DNA from: Wukongibacter sp050859025
Lineage (GTDB): Bacteria > Bacillota > Clostridia > Peptostreptococcales > Caminicellaceae
Length of the DNA: 64,000 nt
Direction: 5' to 3'
Assembly: GCF_050859025.1 (NCBI RefSeq)
Contig: NZ_CP138200.1
Span: 4,340,001-4,404,000 of the forward strand
Of the stretch, positions 34,444 through 42,822 are shown one piece after another. Within the stretch, counting starts at the first letter, position 1; each line of letters opens with the position of its first letter. Below the pieces are notes generated by a model that did no database searches, was not told the DNA's origin, and was given only the letters and a program-made list of their open reading frames with translations. The translations under genes and the position numbers were made by a program.

Positions 34444-35941
34444 TATTTTCACCCCTTAAATCATGAGGAAATTTAATAATCACCTTTGTTCCTCTGTCAT
34501 TAGTTCTATCAATACTAAAGACCTCATTACTATTAAAGAACAGCTCTAACCTTCTTTTCACATTTTTCAGTCCTATACCAGTTGTATGTCCCTTTATATC
34601 TAGTTCTCTCTCTGTCACTTCTTCATAGAATATTTCCTTAATTCGCTCTTTATCTATCCCAGGACCATTATCTTCAATAATTAAAATCTGTTCCCCATTT
34701 TGAACCTTACCCAAAATCTTTATTTCTCCACCCTCTTCATATCCTTCTATACCATGAATGAAAGCATTCTCAACAATAGGCTGCAATGTTAGATGAGGAA
34801 TCTCAATATCCATTATCTCTTCCTCAACGTCAATTATAAAACTTACTCGATCCCTAAATCTTGTTTTCTGTATAAACAGATATTCATTTATCACTCCAAT
34901 CTCATCTCTTATGGTTACAATGTCGTTGAGCCTTTTTAGATTGTATCTAAACATGTCAGAGACTGATTCGATTAAGGTACAGGTTTTATCAGCCTCTTCA
35001 ATAAGAGCTGTTTTTGAAATAATATTCAATGTGTTAAATAAAAAGTGAGGATTGATTTGGGATTGTAATGCTAGGAGTTCTGCTTCCTTCAATAGGGTCG
35101 ACATCTTTAATTTCTCCGATTCTTCCTTATGAAGCCTTACTTCTAATTCAGCATTTTTCTTTATCTTGTGGATTAAATTCTTGGTATTTCTATTTAATTT
35201 ATTTAACGAATCCGCTAACAAGCCAAACTCATCTCTAGAGTCTAGGTGAATCTCTTCTATATCTAAATCTCCCTCATATATTTTCTCCGCAGTATCATGG
35301 AGTAAGTATACAGTTTCAACGGTTTTTTTTGAAAAAGAATATGCAATAATTCCACCTAAGATCACATTAAATATTACTAGTAAAATATTTACCCTTAAAA
35401 TATTATTTGCTTGATCGGTATTTTGTCTATGCAAAATATCACTTTGTTCAAGCTGCTTGTCCATAAGCATATTTAGATATCTATCCACATACTCACCTAT
35501 TTTAGCGGCTTCCCTGAAAAACTCAGTAGTCTTTTCTTCTTCAATTCCTCTCACCGACCATATGGTTTTTTCAGCTAAATCAATATAGGTGTCATTAACA
35601 AGATTATATATATTTTCAACATATAAACGACTTACATCGTCCAATAAATCTTTATCAATTGTTCTAAGAAGCTTCATAAACAACCATTGATTATTATACA
35701 TCTCATCTATAGTCTCTCTTTTATGGGTAAATATATATCCCTCTAAAGATTTATTTGTTTCCTTCATCTTCTTAGAAAGACTATTTAGTATAAATATTGT
35801 GTTAGTTATCTCATTGTATTGATTTTTAATAAGAGAGGAATTTATGAATAAGAATACATTTACGAGTCCCATTGAAATGATGATAATTAAATAGGTTAGC
35901 AAAAGCTTTCGTTTAATAGAAATAAATTTACTACTACTCAT
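34436..35941 (-). CDS. YesM-type sensor histidine kinase
   Basis: The 501-residue kinase has two membrane helices (about 15-33 and 190-215) framing a helical outside domain, a HAMP region, the His_kinase motif LALQSQINPHFLFNTLN and a GHKL ATPase (IVENAFIHG, IIEDNGPGID). The outside domain is small and helical, so it probably senses through the sugar-binding partner encoded just upstream. ATG at 35941 is chosen by ribosome site GGGGAGG and overlaps the previous stop by eight bases. Confidence 0.9.
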   Translation of the reverse strand: MSSSKFISIKRKLLLTYLIIIISMGLVNVFLFINSSLIKNQYNEITNTIFILNSLSKKMKETNKSLEGYIFTHKRETIDEMYNNQWLFMKLLRTIDKDLLDDVSRLYVENIYNLVNDTYIDLAEKTIWSVRGIEEEKTTEFFREAAKIGEYVDRYLNMLMDKQLEQSDILHRQNTDQANNILRVNILLVIFNVILGGIIAYSFSKKTVETVYLLHDTAEKIYEGDLDIEEIHLDSRDEFGLLADSLNKLNRNTKNLIHKIKKNAELEVRLHKEESEKLKMSTLLKEAELLALQSQINPHFLFNTLNIISKTALIEEADKTCTLIESVSDMFRYNLKRLNDIVTIRDEIGVINEYLFIQKTRFRDRVSFIIDVEEEIMDIEIPHLTLQPIVENAFIHGIEGYEEGGEIKILGKVQNGEQILIIEDNGPGIDKERIKEIFYEEVTERELDIKGHTTGIGLKNVKRRLELFFNSNEVFSIDRTNDRGTKVIIKFPHDLRGENNV

Positions 35942-36914
35942 TTTCTTCCTCCCCATAGTACTCATCAATATTCTCTTGATTTATAACATCAACATCTACG
36001 TAGAATACATCATCTATAAATTCTTCATTTTTATACTTGTTTAATATTTCTATACTTTTATATCCTATTTCATAGGGATTTCTTGAAATAGCCGATGATA
36101 CTACTCCTTTTTTTATATATCTTAATGTTTCATCTAAATAGTCATACCCCACTACGGATATTTCACCAACCCTATTTAAATCAACCAAAACCTTTCCTAT
36201 AATAGATGTGTCATATATATCTCCACCGATTATAGCATTTATCTCAGAATTTTCTCTTATCATGGAAACTATTTCATTATATAACTGTATCTTCGATCCA
36301 CTAAAGGTCCTAATGGCACTAAGCTTCATGGTGGGATTATCCTTTATTCCCTTCATAATACCTGACAATTTTAAGTCTTCCCCCACATACTGGCTTTCTC
36401 TTGTAATAATGCCTACCTTTATAAAATCTCTTCTTTGCTTTTTTAGTTCATCAACTGCAATCATGCCTGCTTTATAATTATTAGTCCCAATATAACATAT
36501 TCTATTGCTCAAATTGACCTCATCGTTTAAAAGAATAGTAGGTATACCTTCATCATAGGCCGTTCTAATTGTCTCCTTTATTTTTGCATCTTTATAGCCA
36601 TTCATTATTACTCCATCAACCTTTGATTTAAAAGCCATATCTAAAAGTTCTTGTTGCTCTTTTATGTTATTTACATCGGGATCAAGATATTCAAGACCAA
36701 TATTATATTCTAGTGCGGCTTCTTCTGCACCTCTTCTAATTTCCCTCCATAGGGGATTATCCTTCTCTTCTCCAATAAGTACAAAATGGTATTTGAAATC
36801 CTTTTTTGACTTAGTAATCTTCATTCCATATTTAATAGAAAGAATATATCCAAAGGATATAATTAGTGAGACTATAATTAATGCAATTGTACCCTTTAAA
36901 ATATTATTTTTCAT
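35934..36914 (-). CDS. Membrane-anchored periplasmic sugar-binding sensor protein
   Basis: The 326-residue protein has one uncleaved N-terminal helix (about 7-27) and a LacI/ribose-binding-like Peripla_BP fold (DNPLWREIRRGAEEAALEYN, DGVIMNGY, GIPTILLNDEV, YIGTNNYKAG, VVGYDY). No lipobox is seen. Placed before a YesM kinase and YesN regulator with overlapping genes, it is the expected ligand-sensing third component. Its ligand is likely a sugar moved by the adjacent importer; this is inference. Confidence 0.85.
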   Translation of the reverse strand: MKNNILKGTIALIIVSLIISFGYILSIKYGMKITKSKKDFKYHFVLIGEEKDNPLWREIRRGAEEAALEYNIGLEYLDPDVNNIKEQQELLDMAFKSKVDGVIMNGYKDAKIKETIRTAYDEGIPTILLNDEVNLSNRICYIGTNNYKAGMIAVDELKKQRRDFIKVGIITRESQYVGEDLKLSGIMKGIKDNPTMKLSAIRTFSGSKIQLYNEIVSMIRENSEINAIIGGDIYDTSIIGKVLVDLNRVGEISVVGYDYLDETLRYIKKGVVSSAISRNPYEIGYKSIEILNKYKNEEFIDDVFYVDVDVINQENIDEYYGEEENE

Positions 36915-36981
36915 TCAAAATTTCACCCCTTTGAACATAAATAGGATCTCTTTCTTTTATTTTATACAAAAAAATGGAGTA

Positions 36982-37026
36982 AGAGTATAAGTAAATTTAT
37001 TCCTTTGAAAAAAATACTCATACTCT
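36982..37026 (-). other. Intercistronic hairpin between importer and signalling genes
   Basis: AGAGTATGAGT and ACTTATACTCT (minus strand) form a strong stem, without a T tract at once. It may trim or partly terminate read-through from the importer operon into the sensor-kinase-regulator genes. Confidence 0.5.
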
Positions 37027-37089
37027 TTGGAGGAGAACTCCGTTATATATATAATAATGTGGGAGGGGATATCAACTTTTCTCGGATTA

Positions 37090-38256
37090 TTATGCTGATT
37101 TCTTCTTTGATTGAATATCAATAAATACCGCAACTATAAGAATCAGCCCTTTAACAATATATTGCCAAAACGATTCAGTATTTAGCATACTCATTCCATT
37201 ATCAATACTCGCCATTACTAAGGCTCCAAGTACCGCTCCAAATACCGTACCTTCTCCACCAAGAAGTGATGTTCCACCTATTACACAGGAGGCAACAGCA
37301 TCCAATTCAAACATATTTCCTGCATCTGGAGTTGCCGAGCCAAGTCTGGCAGTAAATATTATTCCTGCTAGAGAAGCAAGAAATCCACTTATTACAAATA
37401 TCATTAAGGTTTTCTTCTTTACATTGATCCCTGACAATCTGGCGGCCTCGGAGTTTCCACCAATTGCATAAACCTGTCTTCCAAATTGCGTCTTATTAGT
37501 TATAAATGTAAAAATTAGACCTACAACAAGAACTATTAGTATAGGAACAGGGATCCCTTTATATGCATCCATTACAGCTACAAATATGACTAATAAAACT
37601 AAGTAAATTACTAATATAAAAATTTCCATAGACTTTGATCTAACCTTAAACCCATAGCTTATTCTATCTTTCCTTTTTTTAAATGTATTATAAACCAAAA
37701 ATGTACATGCAATTATACCTATAATCCAACTAGTTATACTATTTAAATATGCTGTACCAATAGCTCTAAAGGCACTAGCATTAGCAGGTATAGTTACTCC
37801 TTTCGTTAATCCCATTATTATTCCACGATAGGCTAACAATCCACCTAATGAAGCAATAAATGCCGGCACTCCCTTTGTAACCCACATACCTGTCCAAGCT
37901 CCCAATATAGCACCTAAACCAAGAGTTAACAGTATAGCCAACCCAAATGGAACTGACAGCTTATACATCAGTATCGCACATACTCCACCAGTTAATCCCA
38001 CCAGAGAACCCAATGAAAGATCTATATGCCTGTCAACTAAAATCATAAGCATTCCAATTGCAAGTATAGATGTAACAGCCATCTGTCTAAAAAGATTTGA
38101 CAGGTTTCTTGCAGATAGATATGTTCCCGTTTTATCTAATACTGTGAATAATATCCATATACCTATAAGTGCTATTATCATTGTATATTTTCTAACATCG
38201 ATTTTTTGCATCCAAGATGTCTTTTTAACCTTCACTGTCTCTGTATTACTAGTCAT
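37090..38256 (-). CDS. mmsB: Multiple-monosaccharide ABC transporter permease
   Basis: The 388-residue membrane protein is of the BPD_transp_2 class (XylH/GguB size and pattern), with about ten helices and motifs GMLMILVDRHIDLSLGSLVGLTG, YAIGGNSEAARLSGINVKKK and VASCVIGGTSLLGGEGTVFGA. ATG at 38256 is chosen, since CAGGAGG lies upstream and overlaps the end of the ATPase gene. It forms the pore for the sugar taken up by the ChvE-like lipoprotein. Confidence 0.88.
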   Translation of the reverse strand: MTSNTETVKVKKTSWMQKIDVRKYTMIIALIGIWILFTVLDKTGTYLSARNLSNLFRQMAVTSILAIGMLMILVDRHIDLSLGSLVGLTGGVCAILMYKLSVPFGLAILLTLGLGAILGAWTGMWVTKGVPAFIASLGGLLAYRGIIMGLTKGVTIPANASAFRAIGTAYLNSITSWIIGIIACTFLVYNTFKKRKDRISYGFKVRSKSMEIFILVIYLVLLVIFVAVMDAYKGIPVPILIVLVVGLIFTFITNKTQFGRQVYAIGGNSEAARLSGINVKKKTLMIFVISGFLASLAGIIFTARLGSATPDAGNMFELDAVASCVIGGTSLLGGEGTVFGAVLGALVMASIDNGMSMLNTESFWQYIVKGLILIVAVFIDIQSKKKSA

Positions 38257-38257
38257 T

Positions 38258-39778
38258 CTAATTACCTCCTGTTGCAAAATGCATGATTTTTTCTTGAGTA
38301 GCCCTTGTATAGTGTACTTCACCTCTTAATTTACCTTCACCCATAACAAGTATTCTGTCACTCATACCCATAATTTCCGGTAATTCCGAGGAGATCATAA
38401 CAACGGCTACACCTTGGTCAACCAATTCATTCATAATACTATATATTTCATACTTAGCTCCAACATCTATACCTCTAGTTGGCTCATCAAGAAAAAGTAT
38501 CTTAGGTTCTGTTATAAGCCATTTAGCTAAAACTACTTTTTGTTGGTTTCCTCCAGAAAGGTTCTTTACTTTTTGTTCGATAGAAGGAGTCTTTGTTCTT
38601 AAATCCTTAACAAATTTATCAGTCCACTTTATTTCTTCGTTTTCATTCAATGTAATTCCATTAGTTACCTTATCTAAGCTTGCTAGCGTAGTATTAACTA
38701 AAATACTTTGATCGAGAACTAAACCATTTCCCTTTCTATCCTCAGTTACCAAGGCAAGCTTGTTCTTTATAGCATCCATAGGGGTATTTATCTTTACTTC
38801 TTTTCCATCTATAAATATCTGACCTTCAACTTTACCCTTAAAGCCTCCAAATATACCCATTACCAGTTCTGTTCTACCTGCTCCCATCAATCCAGATATC
38901 CCTAGTATTTCTCCTTCTTTAATCTCAAGAGAAACATTATCTACAAGCTTCCTATCAGGAACATCTGGATCATAAACAGAAAAGTTCTTTACTTCCATTA
39001 TAACTTTCCCCGGAGTATGCACTACCCGCGGAAACAAATCTATAAGTTCTCTACCAACCATTCTTGAAATTATTTTATCCTCATCTAATTCTTCAATATC
39101 ATAAGTACCAATTGTCTTCCCATCCCTTAGAACTGTAACTGTATCGGATATTTCAAAGACCTCATTCAATTTATGAGTAATAATAATGCTAGTAACACCA
39201 TGATCCTTTAAATTATTTAATATCCTAAAAAGTATTTCAACCTCACTCTCAGTTAAAGCCGCAGTAGGCTCATCTAGTATTAGGATTTCAGTTTTCTTAG
39301 ACAGAGCCTTTGCAATTTCTATCAACTGTTGAACACCAACACCAAATGAATTTACCTTCATTCTAGGATTTATATTTAATTTAAGCTTATGAAGCAGCTT
39401 ATGGGTTTTATAATACAGCTTATCATCATCAATTACTCCCTTTAGCTTCGTTGGCTCATGATTTAAAAATATATTTTCTCCAACACTCATCTGATGAACT
39501 AATGCAAGCTCTTGATAAATAATTGATATTCCACATTCCTCTGAATCCTTTATATTTTGGAAGTCTCTCTTCTTTCCATCTATTATAATATCTCCATCAA
39601 AGGTTCCTGTAGGATATACACCACTTAAAACCTTCATCAGGGTAGACTTTCCTGCACCGTTTTCCCCTACAAGTGCATGTATTTCCCCTTTTTTAACACG
39701 AAAATTGACATTATCAAGGGCCTTTACCCCTGGAAACTCTTTAGTTATACCTTTCATTTCTAGAATATGTCCATGCAC
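38258..39778 (-). CDS. mmsA: Multiple-monosaccharide ABC transporter ATPase (two domains)
   Basis: The 506-residue protein contains two tandem ATPase domains as in XylG/GguA. The first has Walker A GENGAGKST and LILDEPTAALTESE; the second has a degenerate Walker A (GLMGAGRTEL) with signature LSGGNQQKVVLAKWL and DEPTRGIDVGAKYEIY, which is normal for the family. The start is a GTG, six to seven bases after GGAGGG. A hairpin repeat separates it from the binding-protein gene. Confidence 0.9.
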   Translation of the reverse strand: MHGHILEMKGITKEFPGVKALDNVNFRVKKGEIHALVGENGAGKSTLMKVLSGVYPTGTFDGDIIIDGKKRDFQNIKDSEECGISIIYQELALVHQMSVGENIFLNHEPTKLKGVIDDDKLYYKTHKLLHKLKLNINPRMKVNSFGVGVQQLIEIAKALSKKTEILILDEPTAALTESEVEILFRILNNLKDHGVTSIIITHKLNEVFEISDTVTVLRDGKTIGTYDIEELDEDKIISRMVGRELIDLFPRVVHTPGKVIMEVKNFSVYDPDVPDRKLVDNVSLEIKEGEILGISGLMGAGRTELVMGIFGGFKGKVEGQIFIDGKEVKINTPMDAIKNKLALVTEDRKGNGLVLDQSILVNTTLASLDKVTNGITLNENEEIKWTDKFVKDLRTKTPSIEQKVKNLSGGNQQKVVLAKWLITEPKILFLDEPTRGIDVGAKYEIYSIMNELVDQGVAVVMISSELPEIMGMSDRILVMGEGKLRGEVHYTRATQEKIMHFATGGN

Positions 39779-39801
39779 GATTTTCCCTCCTAACTGTAAT
39801 T

Positions 39802-39900
39802 GGGGTGTCCCACAGTGATGAATTGCTGCATTATTTCAAATTCATTCACTCTGAAACACCCCAGGGCTGAGCTCATACAATTCTTTTATGAGACAGCCCC
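39802..39900 (-). repeat. Hairpin repeat, family C copy 2
   Basis: On the minus strand it runs GGGGCTGTCTCATAAAAG, TATGAGCTCAGCCCTGG, then GGGGTGTTTCAGAGTG pairing with CATCACTGTGGGACACCCC. The two ends GGGGCTGTCTCA and TGTGGGACACCCC are themselves near-inverted repeats. As with copy 1, it lies between a binding-protein gene and the next transporter gene. Confidence 0.75.
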
Positions 39901-39969
39901 ATTATTTATAGTCATTTCTCAAAGAAAAATCCGACTTAAAATATGAGACTTTATATCCCGAATTTTTAT

Positions 39970-41061
39970 TTATTGCTTAGGTCTTTGATCCTCTGGTACA
40001 TTTCTATAAACATCTTCGAACTTGTGGAATCCATCTTTTATAATTGTATCCATCATATTGTCCTTATCTACTTTGATTGGCTCAAGTAATATAGATGGTA
40101 CATTTATTTGTCCATTATTAACCTTGTTATTTACTTCAATTTCTTCTTTCTTTGCTATTTTTATTGCTACTTCAGCTGCCTTAGTAGCAATCTTTTCGAT
40201 AGGCTTGTATACTGTCATTGATTGAAATCCTTCTACTATTCTTTGTACTGCTGCAAGCTCTGCATCCTGTCCAGTTACGGGTATTTTACCAGCTAATTGC
40301 TGCTCTGCGAGGGCAGCTATAGCTCCACCACCTGTACCATCATTAGCACAGATAACTGCATCAATGTTGTCATTATTTGCTGTTAAAGCGTTTTCCATAT
40401 GCTTTTGGGCTTCTGAAGGCTGCCATTCCTTTGAAAATTGGTCATAAACTATTTTAATGTCACCTTTGTCTACGTATGGCTTCAATACATCGATTGCGCC
40501 TTTTCTAAATAATAATGCATTATTATCTGTTGGAGCTCCACCTATATACACGAAGTTTCCTTTGTTTACCTTTGATAGGATGTATTCTGCTTGAAGTCTA
40601 CCAACCTTTTCATTGTCAAATGATATGTAGTAATCCACCTCAGAGTTTTTAATAAGTCTATCGTATGAAAGAACTGGAACTCCTTCAGCATGGGCTGCTT
40701 CAACTATAGTTGCACTAATTTCACCATTGTGTGGTACAACAACTAACACATCAACACCCTGTGCAAGTAAATTTTCGGCTTGTTCAACTTGCTTGTTGTC
40801 ATCTCCATTTGCTGCTTGTACTAAAACTTTAGCACCCATTTCTTCAGCCTTTGCTACAAATATATCTCTATCCCTTTGCCATCTTTCTTCTTTTAATGTA
40901 TCCATTGAAAGTCCTATTACGATTACATTATCATTTTTTTCTCCACCATTTGATGCACCTTCACTACCTGATGGTTCTGATTCTGTTGTGCATCCAACAA
41001 ACATAGATGCTATAAGTCCTACAATTAAAAATAATGATACTACCCTAATAAACGTTTTCAT
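39970..41061 (-). CDS. chvE: Sugar-binding lipoprotein, ChvE/XylF type
   Basis: The 363-residue protein has a lipoprotein signal with lipobox FVGC (Cys24), a Ser/Glu/Gly linker and a Peripla_BP_4 fold (VIGLSMDTLKEERWQRDRD, LVVVPHNGE, YISFDNEKVGRLQAEYIL, VTGQDAELAAVQRIVEGFQS). This matches XylF/ChvE proteins for xylose, glucose or arabinose-like sugars; the exact sugar cannot be read. It is the first gene of the importer operon, with ribosome site AGGAGGGG. Confidence 0.88.
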   Translation of the reverse strand: MKTFIRVVSLFLIVGLIASMFVGCTTESEPSGSEGASNGGEKNDNVIVIGLSMDTLKEERWQRDRDIFVAKAEEMGAKVLVQAANGDDNKQVEQAENLLAQGVDVLVVVPHNGEISATIVEAAHAEGVPVLSYDRLIKNSEVDYYISFDNEKVGRLQAEYILSKVNKGNFVYIGGAPTDNNALLFRKGAIDVLKPYVDKGDIKIVYDQFSKEWQPSEAQKHMENALTANNDNIDAVICANDGTGGGAIAALAEQQLAGKIPVTGQDAELAAVQRIVEGFQSMTVYKPIEKIATKAAEVAIKIAKKEEIEVNNKVNNGQINVPSILLEPIKVDKDNMMDTIIKDGFHKFEDVYRNVPEDQRPKQ

Positions 41062-41112
41062 AAAACCCCTCCTGTCATTCTATACTTTAATCTTATCATA
41101 CACTTTTCAAAA

Positions 41113-41146
41113 TATATTGCTCTATTTCTGCACTATATTGCTCTAT
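41113..41146 (-). promoter_or_regulatory. Direct repeat, candidate YesN-type regulator site
   Basis: TATATTGCTCTAT occurs at 41113-41125 and again at 41134-41146, i.e. 21 bases apart (two helical turns), 50-90 bases upstream of the sugar-binding protein start. Paired direct repeats on one face of the helix are the normal binding pattern of AraC-type activators. The adjoining promoter boxes are weak, as expected for an activated promoter. Confidence 0.6.
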
Positions 41147-41149
41147 TAT

Positions 41150-41250
41150 AGAAAGCTCCAAGTAAATCTTAATTTCTATACATCAAAATATCCAATATTT
41201 CTAAGGAGTTTTTATGTGCATAAATTAAAGCTTTGACTGAAATTTCTATA
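41150..41250 (+). repeat. Family A palindromic repeat, copy 2
   Basis: The element runs from ATAGAAAGCTCCAAGTAAAT through ACATCAAAATATCC to AAAGCTTTGACTGAAATTTCTATA. It shares orientation and most bases with the copy at 24179-24287. Confidence 0.7.
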
Positions 41251-41431
41251 CTTTCACAAATATTTTAAAAATAGCATTATTTTGTCATTGTCAAAGTTCT
41301 CTGCATGTTTCACAAATTACAGGTTCTATATCTCAAGTTATAAATTTTCTGATTATTATCTTGGATATTTGAAGGATTGTAAAAACATTTCTAATATCAG
41401 CTAATGATATATTTAAGATCCTCAAAAACAA

Positions 41432-41465
41432 AAATCCCTTGATTAGAAGTCAATCAAGAGATTTT
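41432..41465 (-). terminator. Terminator of the NtrC-type two-component operon
   Basis: On the minus strand AAATCTCTTGATT and AATCAAGGGATTT form a stem with a seven-base loop, followed by TTGTTTTTG, just after the regulator stop codon. Confidence 0.85.
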
Positions 41466-41469
41466 CTGT

Positions 41470-42822
41470 TCAATTAGTAATCTTATATTTATCTATCCTA
41501 TATAAGAGTGTATGTCTAGTAATTCCAAGTAGTTTAGCTGCCTTAGTTTGATTACCCTCACTAAAATCTAAGGCCTGTTTAATAAAGCTCTTCTCAACGG
41601 CTTCAAGATTTATACCGCTTTCGGGCAGTATAAATTCTGCAACATCCATAGCTGCAAACAAAATTTCCTTCGGTAAATCCTTTTTATGAATCGTATCATC
41701 TTGGCATAAAATTACCATTCTCTCAATTACGTTTTCAAGCTCCCTAATATTTCCCTTCCATTTATAATTAGTTAGTATATCTAATGCATCTTCATCTATT
41801 TTAATTATCTTTCTAGTCATTTGATTGCAATATTTCTCGATAAAATACCTAACCAGTAATGGAATATCTTCCTTTCTTTCCTTTAAGGATGGAAGTTCTA
41901 TAGGTATAACATTTAATCTATAGTATAAATCCTCCCTAAAGTTTCCTTCCTCAATCATTTTCTTCAAATCTCTATTTGTTGCAGCAACTACCCTAACATC
42001 AATCTTTATGACTTCACTCCCTCCAACCCTCTCAATCTCCTTTTCTTGCAGAACCCTTAGCAGCTTTACCTGCATTGGAAGGCTAAGTTCTCCAACTTCA
42101 TCAAGAAATATAGTGCCATTATCTGCTCTCTCAAACTTTCCAAGCTTTTTACTTATGGCTCCCGTAAAGGCCCCCTTTTCATGACCAAAAAGTTCACTTT
42201 CTAATAAATTTTCGGGAATTGCACCACAGTTTATCTTAACATAGGGTTTATCCTTTCTGTCACTATTATAATGAATAGCATTAGCAAACAATTCTTTACC
42301 GGTACCACTTTCCCCTGTTATCAAGGCAGTGGCATTGCTTTTTGCAATACGATTAACTATTTCTAACACATCTTTGATTTTAGAGCTTTCACCGATTATT
42401 ACCTTCCCAGCTTTACTTTCTAGTTCTTCTGTTAGGAACTCTATTTGCTCCCTCATGGCTTCTATGTCGAGGGCTTTTCTAATCTGGATTTTAAGCTCTT
42501 CTATATCAAAGGGCTTTGAAATATAATCTATTGCACCATTTTTCATTGCTTCAACCGCTGATTCCATAGTGCCATGAGCCGTCATCATAATAACTGAAAT
42601 TTTGTTATCAATTATTTTTATCTCTTTCAATACCTCAAGACCGTCTAAATTTGGCATTCTTAAATCCAGTAATACTAAATCCGGTGTGTTAGACTTAACC
42701 TGCTCAATAGCTTCAATTCCATCGGCAGCTGTAATTATTTTATATTCTTCATTTTTAAAGGCTTTTTTAAGGGCCCATATCATATTCTTTTCATCATCAA
42801 CAATTAATATTTTCTTAGTCAT
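41470..42822 (-). CDS. NtrC-family sigma-54 response regulator
   Basis: The 450-residue regulator has a receiver domain (acceptor Asp53 in LLDLRMPN), a full AAA+ sigma-54 activation domain with Walker A GESGTGKE, the sigma-54 contact loop GAFTGA, FLDEVGEL and RLNVIPIELP, and a C-terminal Fis-type helix-turn-helix (NQTKAAKLLGITRHTLLYRI). It must activate sigma-54 promoters; two such promoters at 54.9 and 60.2 kb are the only ones I saw in the window. It overlaps the kinase gene by eight bases. Confidence 0.92.
   Translation of the reverse strand: MTKKILIVDDEKNMIWALKKAFKNEEYKIITAADGIEAIEQVKSNTPDLVLLDLRMPNLDGLEVLKEIKIIDNKISVIMMTAHGTMESAVEAMKNGAIDYISKPFDIEELKIQIRKALDIEAMREQIEFLTEELESKAGKVIIGESSKIKDVLEIVNRIAKSNATALITGESGTGKELFANAIHYNSDRKDKPYVKINCGAIPENLLESELFGHEKGAFTGAISKKLGKFERADNGTIFLDEVGELSLPMQVKLLRVLQEKEIERVGGSEVIKIDVRVVAATNRDLKKMIEEGNFREDLYYRLNVIPIELPSLKERKEDIPLLVRYFIEKYCNQMTRKIIKIDEDALDILTNYKWKGNIRELENVIERMVILCQDDTIHKKDLPKEILFAAMDVAEFILPESGINLEAVEKSFIKQALDFSEGNQTKAAKLLGITRHTLLYRIDKYKITN

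Larger units (their letters stand above)
41062..41431. other. Upstream region of the sugar importer operon
   Basis: This gap holds the promoter region of the binding-protein gene with its 21-base-spaced direct repeats, a family A repeat and, at its far end, the terminator of the converging-direction NtrC operon lies just beyond. No gene was seen between 41251 and 41431. Confidence 0.5.

Noticed and set aside
39802..39900. Simple terminator after the sugar-binding protein gene
   Set aside because: There is no T tract after the stem on the minus strand, downstream genes depend on the same transcript, and the element recurs elsewhere.
15227..41250. CRISPR-like repeat spacing among the palindromic elements
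   Set aside because: Copies are tens of kilobases apart, occur in both orientations and have no regular spacers or cas genes.
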